Assembly (NCBI GenBank): GCA_016788945.1
Contig: JAEUSA010000133.1
Span: 1-6,177, forward strand
Source: Leptospiraceae bacterium
GTDB taxonomy: Bacteria; Spirochaetota; Leptospiria; Turneriellales; Turneriellaceae
DNA length: 6,177 nucleotides
Direction: 5' to 3'
The position numbers and the translations under genes were made by a program. Below are positions 1 to 6,083 of the stretch, piece by piece (position 1 is the stretch's first letter; each line of letters begins with the position of its first letter). Below the pieces are notes generated by a model that was given only the letters and a program-made list of their open reading frames with translations, was not told the DNA's origin and did not search any database.

Positions 1-234
1 GACGATTTTACCGGCGATAATTCATGCGACATGCACTATGCAATAGTATTCGGAAAACCATTCCCGCAAAAATTCACCCAACCTTCTGAATCGGGTAACG
101 TCGGTGAAATTATCCCGGAACTCAGGGACAAAACAGGAAAATCAATCTACGAACTTGCCTTGGAGCGCAAAAATTATCAAGCAATTCAATGGATCGAAAC
201 TAAATATCCGCGTGTAAAACCCGTGCGTAAGTAG
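1..234 (+). CDS. Ankyrin-repeat-like protein, C-terminal fragment (5' end outside window)
   Basis: The frame is open from the first base and ends at TAG 232-234, so this is the last 77 codons of a gene that begins upstream. The ATG at 31 is inside the open frame and has no clear ribosome binding site, so it is probably not the start. Residues about 43-66 (DKTGKSIYELALERKN and the helix after it) match the ankyrin pattern of D-x-x-G-x-[ST]-x-x-x-x-A followed by a second helix. An earlier MHYAIVFGK stretch could be part of a preceding, degenerate repeat. The tail is basic (RVKPVRK). Ankyrin repeats bind other proteins, but the partner, the cellular location and the full domain content cannot be judged from this fragment. 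The ankyrin call rests on about one repeat and is moderate; that this is the end of a real gene is likely. Confidence 0.55.
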   Translation, partial: DDFTGDNSCDMHYAIVFGKPFPQKFTQPSESGNVGEIIPELRDKTGKSIYELALERKNYQAIQWIETKYPRVKPVRK

Positions 235-352
235 CGGATCATCAATAGTCATGAGAATCGTCGAACCGAAGATGGCTTAGTGCATCACTTGCGCATCATG
301 TGGCCGCAGCGTTAGGGTATCGCATACCACCGACAGCCAATTCAGACGCATT

Positions 353-381
353 TTGTAAGAGTCTCTTCCCTAAGGCATATT
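353..381 (+). promoter_or_regulatory. Weak sigma70-like promoter candidate for the 438-737 gene
   Basis: TTGTAA (353-358) and CATATT (376-381) each match four of six bases of the -35 and -10 consensus and are 17 bases apart. They lie about 57 bases before the preferred ATG at 438. A match this weak is expected by chance in a stretch of this length, so it is only a candidate. The rest of the 235-437 gap shows no gene, convincing terminator or repeat. Confidence 0.2.
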
Positions 382-437
382 CGCTAACTGGAAGATTTTT
401 CTGATGACAGCCTGTGCTGGCTGCCGGTGAGGCACGC

Positions 438-737
438 ATGCAGAATCTGTATTTCTCACGCCGTGATATGCCCGATAACCTCAGCGAAGTGGGCAACGTC
501 GAATTTACCATCCGCTGGGAAGTCAGCTACGCCGAAGGCGACCACACGACAATTGACACCCACAGCTACGACGAGCTCGGCGAGTTGCTGCACAAAAAGA
601 TCGAAGCCATTCTCAGGGAAAAAGCCGCTGATATCGCGCGCATCACGCACTCTTCAGTGCAGCACAAAACCAAATATGAACCTTTTGTTTCGGAAATAAC
701 CGGTGATTATTCCGCGGTGCTCTATAAGCTGGTCTAA
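438..737 (+). CDS. Small uncharacterised protein, 99 aa
   Basis: I do not recognise the family. The ATG at 438 is chosen because GGTGAGG (426-432) sits 5 bases before it as a good ribosome binding site. The same frame could start at GTG 414, which would add eight residues (MLAAGEAR), but no comparable site precedes that codon. The protein is soluble-looking, with no signal peptide or membrane segment. A strand-like region (VEFTIRWEVSYAEG) is followed by an acidic then basic predicted helix (YDELGELLHKKIEAILREKAAD), and a second strand-like region ends in YSAVLYKLV. This suggests one compact alpha/beta domain. Codon choice resembles that of the neighbouring genes, which supports real coding. 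It converges on the DUF445 gene with only 8 bases between the two stop codons. Confidence 0.6.
   Translation: MQNLYFSRRDMPDNLSEVGNVEFTIRWEVSYAEGDHTTIDTHSYDELGELLHKKIEAILREKAADIARITHSSVQHKTKYEPFVSEITGDYSAVLYKLV
691..714. repeat. Imperfect inverted repeat inside the 3' end of the small gene
   Basis: CGGAAATAA (691-699) pairs with TTATTCCG (707-714) across a 7-base loop, with one A bulged, giving an 8 bp stem. It lies within the last codons of the rightward small gene and about 32 bases beyond the stop of the convergent DUF445 gene. There is no T-run on either strand, so it is not a standard intrinsic terminator. It may be chance within coding sequence. Confidence 0.25.
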
Positions 738-745
738 GCCAAAAG

Positions 746-1969
746 TTACAGAATAAACAGCATCTGTATCAGGCCCACCGCAAAACCCAGCGCGGAACCT
801 ACCAGAATCAGAATCCATTCGTCTTCCTGGAATGCCGTTCTGAGCAATTCTTCAAAATCTTCGGGGGGCAGATTTTTCAGCCGTTCGTAGAGGGTATTTT
901 CGAGATCCATTGCCTGACCGAGGTAACCTTCGACCTTAGTCGCATATTTCGGCACGGCTTCGTTGATGCGCCTTACAATGAGAGCCTTAAGGGATTCATA
1001 TTTCTCAGAGCCGACGGCGAATGTGAGCACAGGTTGTGCAAAGCCCTCAACTTTGGCCAGCGCGCGAATGACGTTCGATTGAATGACGCTGAAAAATGCT
1101 TCGGCCGCACGACCATAGATAAAATTTTCGAGCACCTGATGTGGTGAAAGAATTTTATTGGCTACAATATCTGCATACTCTTTAGAGACTTCTTTTTGCC
1201 GCTTGAGGAACAGTCCCTGGTACTTCACTAATCCCATAATTTTCTTTTCGCGCAACGGGCGAAAGATCATTTTGAGTGCGAGCCAGTTTGTATAATAACC
1301 GACAATAACTCCGACAATCGGCACTGTCCAGGGTGCCTGATAAAAATACCATTGCCCCATCTGCAATACACCAAAAGGAAAACCGAAGTATATTCCCGAC
1401 AGCGCAATAAAAGTGAATTCTTTCTTGCCGCAGCGCTGAAACATCTCATTGAGCAGAACAACATTTTTTCCCGTCAGATTTTTGATCACCAAGGATTTCA
1501 GATCAAATACGCTGAGAATATTCCGCTTGATTTCTTTAATTGCTCCCTCAAGTAACGGGCCGGTCTCTTTATTCACCTGCTTTGCAATCTGTTCGCGCAT
1601 CGCTCCGGGGGTGAGATCCCACACTGTCTGGTTCGCGGTGCGGCCGACTTCATCAACAAGATCGGCGGTAACCTTCTTCATCGGTTCGGCGAGTTCTTTC
1701 GCCATCTCGTGCGGCTTGACCTTATCGAAAATCTCTTCAACCTTAATGAGTTTGGTAGTCATCAGTTCGACTGACTTCGACGCCATCTTGTGCGCCTTGC
1801 GCGGTATGATGCCCTGCCAGCCGAAATACGGTGGAATACCCCAGAATCGCAGCGGGTAAAACGTCATTTTGATGGCAATCCAGTTGGTGAGCCAGCCGAC
1901 AAATGCGCTGGTAACCGGCATGCTCAGATAAACGAGCAGTTCTTTATGAGCGTGAATCCATTGCGACAT
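746..1969 (-). CDS. DUF445 family membrane protein with twin TNW-KM motifs
   Basis: This 407-residue protein belongs to the DUF445 (YheB-like) family, whose function is unknown. Two hallmark segments are visible. Residues 24-40 hold VGWLTNWIAIKMTFYPL and are followed by QGIIPRKAHKMA. Residues 223-239 hold VGYYTNWLALKMIFRPL and are followed by a diverged QGLFLKRQKEVSK. Each lies at the end of a hydrophobic segment (about 11-35 and 213-235). Further hydrophobic stretches lie at about 186-206 and 384-405. Between them are long charged, helix-rich regions. The C-terminal block, PPEDFEELLRTAFQEDEW followed by a Gly-rich helix, is also typical of the family. The start is ATG 1969, preceded only by a weak AAG-type ribosome binding site inside an inverted repeat (1971-1993). 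It is the last gene of the leftward train, 93 bases after trpD, and may be co-transcribed or have its own promoter. The family call is secure; the biochemical role is unknown. Confidence 0.88.
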   Translation of the reverse strand: MSQWIHAHKELLVYLSMPVTSAFVGWLTNWIAIKMTFYPLRFWGIPPYFGWQGIIPRKAHKMASKSVELMTTKLIKVEEIFDKVKPHEMAKELAEPMKKVTADLVDEVGRTANQTVWDLTPGAMREQIAKQVNKETGPLLEGAIKEIKRNILSVFDLKSLVIKNLTGKNVVLLNEMFQRCGKKEFTFIALSGIYFGFPFGVLQMGQWYFYQAPWTVPIVGVIVGYYTNWLALKMIFRPLREKKIMGLVKYQGLFLKRQKEVSKEYADIVANKILSPHQVLENFIYGRAAEAFFSVIQSNVIRALAKVEGFAQPVLTFAVGSEKYESLKALIVRRINEAVPKYATKVEGYLGQAMDLENTLYERLKNLPPEDFEELLRTAFQEDEWILILVGSALGFAVGLIQMLFIL

Positions 1970-1970
1970 T

Positions 1971-1993
1971 CGGACATCTTGACAGCATGTCCG
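1971..1993. promoter_or_regulatory. 7 bp perfect inverted repeat just before the DUF445 start
   Basis: CGGACAT (1971-1977) and ATGTCCG (1987-1993) form a perfect 7 bp inverted repeat with a 9-base loop. It ends one base before the start codon at 1969. On the leftward transcript the hairpin would cover the region where the ribosome lands, and the weak AAG ribosome binding site falls in its loop. It could be a translational hairpin or a protein-binding operator; either role is inference. Confidence 0.35.
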
Positions 1994-2025
1994 GGCAAGT
2001 CGAGTATTTTGCCCCCGAGAGCATC

Positions 2026-2057
2026 GCCCAAAACCGGCAAGAGGTCAGTTTTGGGGC
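2026..2057 (-). terminator. Hairpin 5 bases after trpD; terminator-like but without U-run
   Basis: CCCAAAAC (2027-2034) pairs perfectly with GTTTTGGG (2048-2055) over 8 bp. An outer G-C pair (2026/2057) closes it past a bulged G, around a 13-base loop. It starts just beyond the trpD stop (2063-2065) on the leftward transcript. The bases after it read GATGCTCTC, so the U-tract of an intrinsic terminator is missing. It is more likely a weak attenuating or mRNA 3'-protecting hairpin than a strong terminator. Confidence 0.35.
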
Positions 2058-2062
2058 ACGTT

Positions 2063-3088
2063 CTAAGGGAAACGCGCGACGTCGCTGAGCGCTCCGCTCA
2101 TGATGAGGTCGTAGAGCTCGACAATCTCGTCGCCGGTTGGCAGGGGATCAAATGACGGAGCTCCGGCTTTGACGGCAGCGAATAACTTTTTCGCAAATGC
2201 CGCGTTGAGGGCGGTCATGTAGGCCCCTGCGGTGTTCTTTCCCGCAATCACATCGCGGAACATGGCGAGCGATTTTTCTTTATTATCCGCGCGCAATTCA
2301 TCGAGCGTGTGCACTTGAGTCTGGTGCGGCGGCGTAAATTCGCCGGTCTCGACCTTGCCGCCGTAAAGCAGCGCATATTCGGTTCGCGCGAGTGGCGAAA
2401 TTTCATCGAGCCCCTCATCGGAGTGCACTACGAGCGCTGCCTTAAGGCCGAGTAGCCTGAGGGTCTCGGCCATGGGCACGAGTAATTCACGGGAGTAAAC
2501 CCCCATCAGCTGCACAGGCGCCGCGGCCGGGTTTGCCAGCGGCCCGAGCACGTTGAATACCGTACGCACGCCAATCTCGCGGCGTACCGGCGCTGCATGT
2601 TTCATCGCCGGATGGTAAAGCGGCGCAAAGAAAAAGGCAAAATTGGTTCGTTTAAGGCGCGCCGTAATCAACTGAGGATTTTCTTCGAGCGGATACCCCA
2701 TGGCTTCGAGTACGTCGGCAGAGCCTGATGAAGACGAAACGGCCCGATTGCCATGTTTTGCCACGGGTATGTCTGTGGCAGATAGAGTCAAAGCGACGAG
2801 TGTGGAGATGTTAATCAGATGCGAGCGGTCGCCGCCGGTACCACATGTGTCGAGAAAAAGTGGAGGCAGTTCGGCACGATTGATTTCGGTTGCCATCTGC
2901 CGCATCGTCTTCGCACAGGCTGCGATTTCTGCAGGGGTTTCGCCTTTCATGCGCAGCGCCATCAGCCACGCCGATATTTGCACCGGCGTCAGCTTGCCTT
3001 CCATCGTGTCGCGGATCAGCGCGGTAATCTTGTCATCGGACAGATTCTGCCGAGCGAGTAATTCTTCGAGTACAGCCCTGAATTCCAT
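2063..3088 (-). CDS. trpD: Anthranilate phosphoribosyltransferase
   Basis: TrpD transfers phosphoribose from PRPP to anthranilate, giving N-(5'-phosphoribosyl)anthranilate, the second committed step of tryptophan synthesis in the cytoplasm. The 341-residue length is usual for the stand-alone enzyme. The N-terminal helical domain (about 1-70) includes the GKLTPVQISAWLMALRMKGET block. The PRPP-binding loop TCGTGGD is at 81-87, followed by NIST at 93-96, KHGNRAVSSSSGSADVLE at 111-128, RREIGVRTVFNVLGPLANP at 169-187, and the acidic DEGLDEIS segment at 224-231. In that segment D228/E229 are probably the metal ligands. The complete KHGNR-SSSSGSAD block marks a true TrpD rather than the related YbiB/TrpD2 group or a pyrimidine-nucleoside phosphorylase. 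The start ATG lies 8 bases after the glycosyltransferase stop and lacks a strong ribosome binding site, which suggests translational coupling. No other trp gene is in the window. Confidence 0.95.
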   Translation of the reverse strand: MEFRAVLEELLARQNLSDDKITALIRDTMEGKLTPVQISAWLMALRMKGETPAEIAACAKTMRQMATEINRAELPPLFLDTCGTGGDRSHLINISTLVALTLSATDIPVAKHGNRAVSSSSGSADVLEAMGYPLEENPQLITARLKRTNFAFFFAPLYHPAMKHAAPVRREIGVRTVFNVLGPLANPAAAPVQLMGVYSRELLVPMAETLRLLGLKAALVVHSDEGLDEISPLARTEYALLYGGKVETGEFTPPHQTQVHTLDELRADNKEKSLAMFRDVIAGKNTAGAYMTALNAAFAKKLFAAVKAGAPSFDPLPTGDEIVELYDLIMSGALSDVARFP

Positions 3089-3096
3089 AACCGAAC

Positions 3097-4083
3097 TTAA
3101 GTCAGCTTACGGATCATGCCGGCAACCTCGATCGGCTCGACCGTATCGACCGCGCGCGATTCAATGGTTACATCGGAGAATAAAAAGTAGGCCTTCTGTT
3201 GTTCTCCATACACCTGCCAGCTGTGGCGGCGATGGCTCGGCATCAGCGTCAGACTCTTTTTGCCGATTGCTGCAGCAATGTGGCGCGGTGCTGCGTCGTT
3301 ACACACCACGAGGTGGGCAAGAGAAAACAACGCGGCGGTTGCGCTGAATTCGATGCCGTCGGCGAAAAATACTTTGGGTGTTTTGATTTCGCTGTTATTT
3401 ACCGCTTCTTCAAGCTCGGCGATGAATTTTTCATCGCCTGGCCCGGCGGCAAAAAGCACCGGCAACAGCACCCGCTTCTTCTTGAACAGCCGCAGAGTTT
3501 CAATGATCTGAAATACGGGATAACGCTTCTCTTCAATGCTCGCCCCCACATGCCAGATAATAAATTTTCTGCCGAGGCGTTGCTTGAACAGGTCGGCTCT
3601 CAGCCGTGCCGTTTCGCGTTTGTCAATCGTGATCGTCGGAAACTGCACTTCAACCTGCGGTGAAACAAGCTGTGCCAGCTTATGATAAAATTCAAAAGAA
3701 TTTTCTTCGCTGGCATGCTCCCTTACTTTGCGTGTCAGCAGAAAACTGAGCGGTTGGTTGCGCGCGCCGACGCGAATCGGAATGCGGGCAAGAAAACCCC
3801 AAGCACAGGCCTGCGAGTCGCGGCCGAACGTGAGAATGACGTCAAATTTATGCCGGCGTATCTGACCGAGCACGGTAAAGAATCCCTTTGCTTGGCCATC
3901 TTTCAGCACCAGCGGCAGAACATCGGCGATATCAGGATGCTTTCTGAGTGCGGTCACGTTGCGCTCATCGCACGCAATGGAAATCTGTGTCGCCGGGTGT
4001 TTATCCTTCAGCGCTTGGATGACCCCCATTTGCAAGATAAGGTCGCCGAGCGATTTTTTGGAAATAATGAGTATTTTTTGCAT
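3097..4083 (-). CDS. Glycosyltransferase family 9 (heptosyltransferase-like)
   Basis: This is a cytoplasmic GT-B glycosyltransferase of family 9, which includes the ADP-heptose:LPS heptosyltransferases; members transfer sugars onto lipopolysaccharide core or other surface glycans. With the ATG at 4083 it has 328 residues, a usual length. The N-terminus has the family pattern MQKILIISKKSLGDLILQMG with GD at 13-14. The middle carries HVGAS (178-182) followed by KRYP (186-189), matching the family's HPGAS...KRWP. The C-terminal nucleotide-sugar motif reads ND-AA-PRHIAAAIG (262-274), in which the usual Ser/Thr-Gly after ND is replaced by Ala-Ala. The frame extends to GTG 4101, but AAGAGA (4089-4094) lies 5 bases before ATG 4083 and the family N-terminus begins there. 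Donor and acceptor sugars cannot be told from sequence. It lies between the nucleoside transporter and trpD in the leftward train. Confidence 0.85.
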   Translation of the reverse strand: MQKILIISKKSLGDLILQMGVIQALKDKHPATQISIACDERNVTALRKHPDIADVLPLVLKDGQAKGFFTVLGQIRRHKFDVILTFGRDSQACAWGFLARIPIRVGARNQPLSFLLTRKVREHASEENSFEFYHKLAQLVSPQVEVQFPTITIDKRETARLRADLFKQRLGRKFIIWHVGASIEEKRYPVFQIIETLRLFKKKRVLLPVLFAAGPGDEKFIAELEEAVNNSEIKTPKVFFADGIEFSATAALFSLAHLVVCNDAAPRHIAAAIGKKSLTLMPSHRRHSWQVYGEQQKAYFLFSDVTIESRAVDTVEPIEVAGMIRKLT

Positions 4084-4088
4084 TGTTT

Positions 4089-4094
4089 TCTCTT
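4089..4094 (-). promoter_or_regulatory. Ribosome binding site deciding the glycosyltransferase start
   Basis: On the leftward strand AAGAGA stands 5 bases before ATG 4083. It lies downstream of the alternative GTG at 4101, which has no purine-rich site before it. This supports the shorter protein. Confidence 0.55.
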
Positions 4095-4117
4095 GCGACA
4101 CGTCTATGTGCAGTGCG

Positions 4118-5659
4118 CTAAAAAAGAATTCCGGCGATGGACGCTGCCAAAATGTTAGACATGACGCCTACTACAACTGCCTTAAAGCCCAGCGAGGCCA
4201 GTTCCATGCGCCGATTCGGTATCAACGCCCCAACACCGCCGGCCTGAATAGCAATCGAAGTCAGGCTGCCGAAACCACACAACAAATACGTCGAGATCAG
4301 AAACGATTTAGGCGATAACACCGCCTTAATCTTGCCGAGTTCGATATATCCGACAAACTCATTAAGCACGATTCGCGTGCCGAGCAGATTGCCGACCTGC
4401 ACTGCCTCACCCCAAGGTACTCCGGTAATGAATGCCACGGGCGCGAAAACATAACCCAACACTTGTTGGATAGACCCCGGCACGGCGCCTATAACCTGCT
4501 GCACACCGCCCGATGTATTCGCCAGACCAAAATCTCTCAGCGATGACCAGATACCATTGAGCAGGGCGATGAGAGCAATAAACGCAATCAGCATCGCCGC
4601 CACATTCGCCGCAAGAATCATTCCTTCAGAGGCCCCGCGCGCCGCGGCATCGATCACATTCACCGGCCGGCTTTCGCTCGCTTCGATTTCGGTCTGCGAC
4701 CGGTCAGTGGCTCGCGAATTCTGCGACGCAATGTCGCCACCTGCACCGCCGGTTTCGGGGTTTTCCGTTTCAGGGATCACCATCTTCGCGAGCATGATCG
4801 CCCCCGGGGCAGTCATAATCACCGACGCCAAAAGGTGGCGCGCGTCAACACCGGCGACCGAAACATAAACGATCAAAATGCCGGCGCTGCAGTGGCACAT
4901 GCCCGAAACCATAACCGTAAAAAGTTCAGACCGTGTGAGTTTGGCGAGGTAAGGTTTGATCGTCAGCGGGGCTTCGGTCTGTCCCATAAAAATATTCGCC
5001 GCAACGTCGAGAGTTTCTGCGCCCGACGCCTTCATGAAACGGCCAATGAAGTTTGCAATATGGCGTATCAGCGGCTGCATGAGACCGAGATAATAGAGAA
5101 CGGAAAATATCGATGCAACAAAGATTATTGTCGGCAATACCTGAAACGCGAAGACAAACGCCACACTGCCGGCCTTATCGCCAAGCGCCCCGGAAAAAGC
5201 AGAGCGCATCGATTCTTCTGAACCGAAAACACCAAAAACAAAACCGGCGCCGGCACCGGAATATTTGAGTATTTGCGATGCGCCGGTTTTGAGCGCTTCG
5301 AAGAGCCATCCTACTGCATTAAATTTGAGTGCATAGACGGCAACTTCGGCGAGGACAACTCGCTTGACCCACTTCAACGGAACATTGCCCGCAAGCCGCG
5401 GATTCCATTTTACCACCAAAACCAACACCACAATCTGTGCCGCAACGATCGCCAGAAAAACATGGTGGCTTAGTGGTAGAAAATCGAACAGCCTTGCAAT
5501 AGCGTCACCGCGTATAATCAGCAATGCAAGGCATATCTGCAGTACGAGCCCCCAGATTACCGTGCGCCAGTGTATTGCGCCGCGGCGCGATGACAGCGCA
5601 CAACAAGTGGCGATGACGGCCGCGATACCAAGTATACCGGTCAGATTCTGTAGTACCAT
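4118..5659 (-). CDS. Concentrative nucleoside transporter (CNT/NupC family)
   Basis: This inner-membrane symporter would import nucleosides using an ion gradient. At 513 residues it exceeds the 400-425 usual for bacterial CNTs. The N-terminus resembles other family members (SSRRGAIHWRTVIWGLVLQ, 23-41). Family blocks follow: FAFQVLPTIIF (170-180), ANIFMGQTEAPL (221-232, base-binding GQTE at 226-229), the PETE end of a helix (296-299), VNVIDAAARGASEGM (333-347), GVPWGEA (413-419), VLNEFVGY (431-438, ribose-binding Glu434), and CGFGSLTSIAIQ (461-472). Three oddities stand out. The helix 4 segment reads CHCSAG (255-260) where relatives have A-[ST]-[IV]-A-G. The usual Asn of CGFANFSS is Ser465. 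About 65 extra residues with two hydrophobic stretches (about 66-84 and 99-120) lie before the first conserved block. A hydrophilic linker covers about 299-332. AAAGGGA (5664-5670) is a strong ribosome binding site, and the stop of the preceding gene lies one base before the start. The family is secure; substrate and coupling ion are not. Confidence 0.9.
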   Translation of the reverse strand: MVLQNLTGILGIAAVIATCCALSSRRGAIHWRTVIWGLVLQICLALLIIRGDAIARLFDFLPLSHHVFLAIVAAQIVVLVLVVKWNPRLAGNVPLKWVKRVVLAEVAVYALKFNAVGWLFEALKTGASQILKYSGAGAGFVFGVFGSEESMRSAFSGALGDKAGSVAFVFAFQVLPTIIFVASIFSVLYYLGLMQPLIRHIANFIGRFMKASGAETLDVAANIFMGQTEAPLTIKPYLAKLTRSELFTVMVSGMCHCSAGILIVYVSVAGVDARHLLASVIMTAPGAIMLAKMVIPETENPETGGAGGDIASQNSRATDRSQTEIEASESRPVNVIDAAARGASEGMILAANVAAMLIAFIALIALLNGIWSSLRDFGLANTSGGVQQVIGAVPGSIQQVLGYVFAPVAFITGVPWGEAVQVGNLLGTRIVLNEFVGYIELGKIKAVLSPKSFLISTYLLCGFGSLTSIAIQAGGVGALIPNRRMELASLGFKAVVVGVMSNILAASIAGILF

Positions 5660-5660
5660 T

Positions 5661-6083
5661 CTATCCCTTTACGTTATAACCCGCCATTTCGTCGGCGGTC
5701 GGCCGCATGAACGCCATCAGCGCGATGAGCACACCAAGAGAGATGAGCAGATTTTTTTCGTGTGTCAGATAAAAGACGACGGTAATCGTCAACGCAGCCC
5801 CTTCGACGAGCGCCCACTTTTCAATCTTCATCGAAATATATTGCCTGAGCAAAAGTTGCGTCCTTCTGCGCATCATGAAGCGCGGAACGAGTTGCGAAAA
5901 ACCTACGCCAATGACTGCGAGCGCCGCCGCAACCGTCTGGTAAACGCGTACGTCTTCTTTTGCAGGTAGCGCATCTGATGCGCCGGGGAGTATGATCAGA
6001 AAGATGACCACGGCAAATAGCGCCGGAGAGAGCATCAACGCCAGATGTATGAAATACAGCTGTGTCGGAACCCGCGGCGCCAT
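5661..6083 (-). CDS. Small four-helix membrane protein, 140 aa, uncharacterised
   Basis: The protein has four predicted membrane segments (about 12-32, 50-66, 89-107 and 110-126). A polar loop (ASDALPAKEDVRVYQT) follows the first, and a basic patch with RRR at 72-74 follows the second. A KIEKWALVEGAALT motif leads into the third, and MRPTADEM follows the fourth. The W-A-L-x-E-G-x-A motif and the closing R-P-T recall a widespread but unnamed family of small bacterial membrane proteins; this is a memory-based impression and no function is known to me. The start ATG abuts the TAA of the preceding gene. The final codons (GTA AAG GGA TAG) double as the ribosome binding site of the nucleoside transporter, so the two are probably translated in a coupled way. 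It could be an accessory subunit or an independent membrane protein; the sequence does not say. Confidence 0.7.
   Translation of the reverse strand: MAPRVPTQLYFIHLALMLSPALFAVVIFLIILPGASDALPAKEDVRVYQTVAAALAVIGVGFSQLVPRFMMRRRTQLLLRQYISMKIEKWALVEGAALTITVVFYLTHEKNLLISLGVLIALMAFMRPTADEMAGYNVKG

Noticed and set aside
309..376. GCGTTAGGG...CCCTAAGGC inverted repeat resembling an integron attC core
   Set aside because: The cores are in the wrong order (GTT-type first), the pairing is only 6 bp plus 2 across a mismatch with a 50-base loop, and no L-box pairing is visible. It is probably chance.
408..423. CAGCC-TGTGCT-GGCTG hairpin before the small gene
   Set aside because: It is a 5 bp stem with no T-run and no relation to a gene end; too small to call a terminator or regulator.
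296..511. 71-codon leftward open frame across the gap and the small gene
   Set aside because: It overlaps the better-supported rightward gene, lacks a recognisable motif and has no partner genes.
1449..1859. 136-codon rightward open frame opposite DUF445
   Set aside because: It lies wholly within the DUF445 gene on the other strand, with no recognisable domain; the opposite frame carries the conserved family motifs.
2700..3347. 215-codon rightward open frame opposite trpD and the glycosyltransferase
   Set aside because: It is antisense to two well-supported genes and crosses their boundary. Its Ser/Arg-rich translation has no recognisable motif and looks like a shadow of the real frames.
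4084..4101. GTG 4101 as the start of the glycosyltransferase
   Set aside because: It would add six residues (MSQEKT) before the family's usual N-terminus and has no ribosome binding site, whereas ATG 4083 has AAGAGA 5 bases upstream.
5364..5969. 201-codon rightward open frame opposite the transporter and the 140-residue protein
   Set aside because: Its composition (many Arg, His, Thr) is that of an antisense shadow, and both leftward genes are better supported by motifs and spacing.
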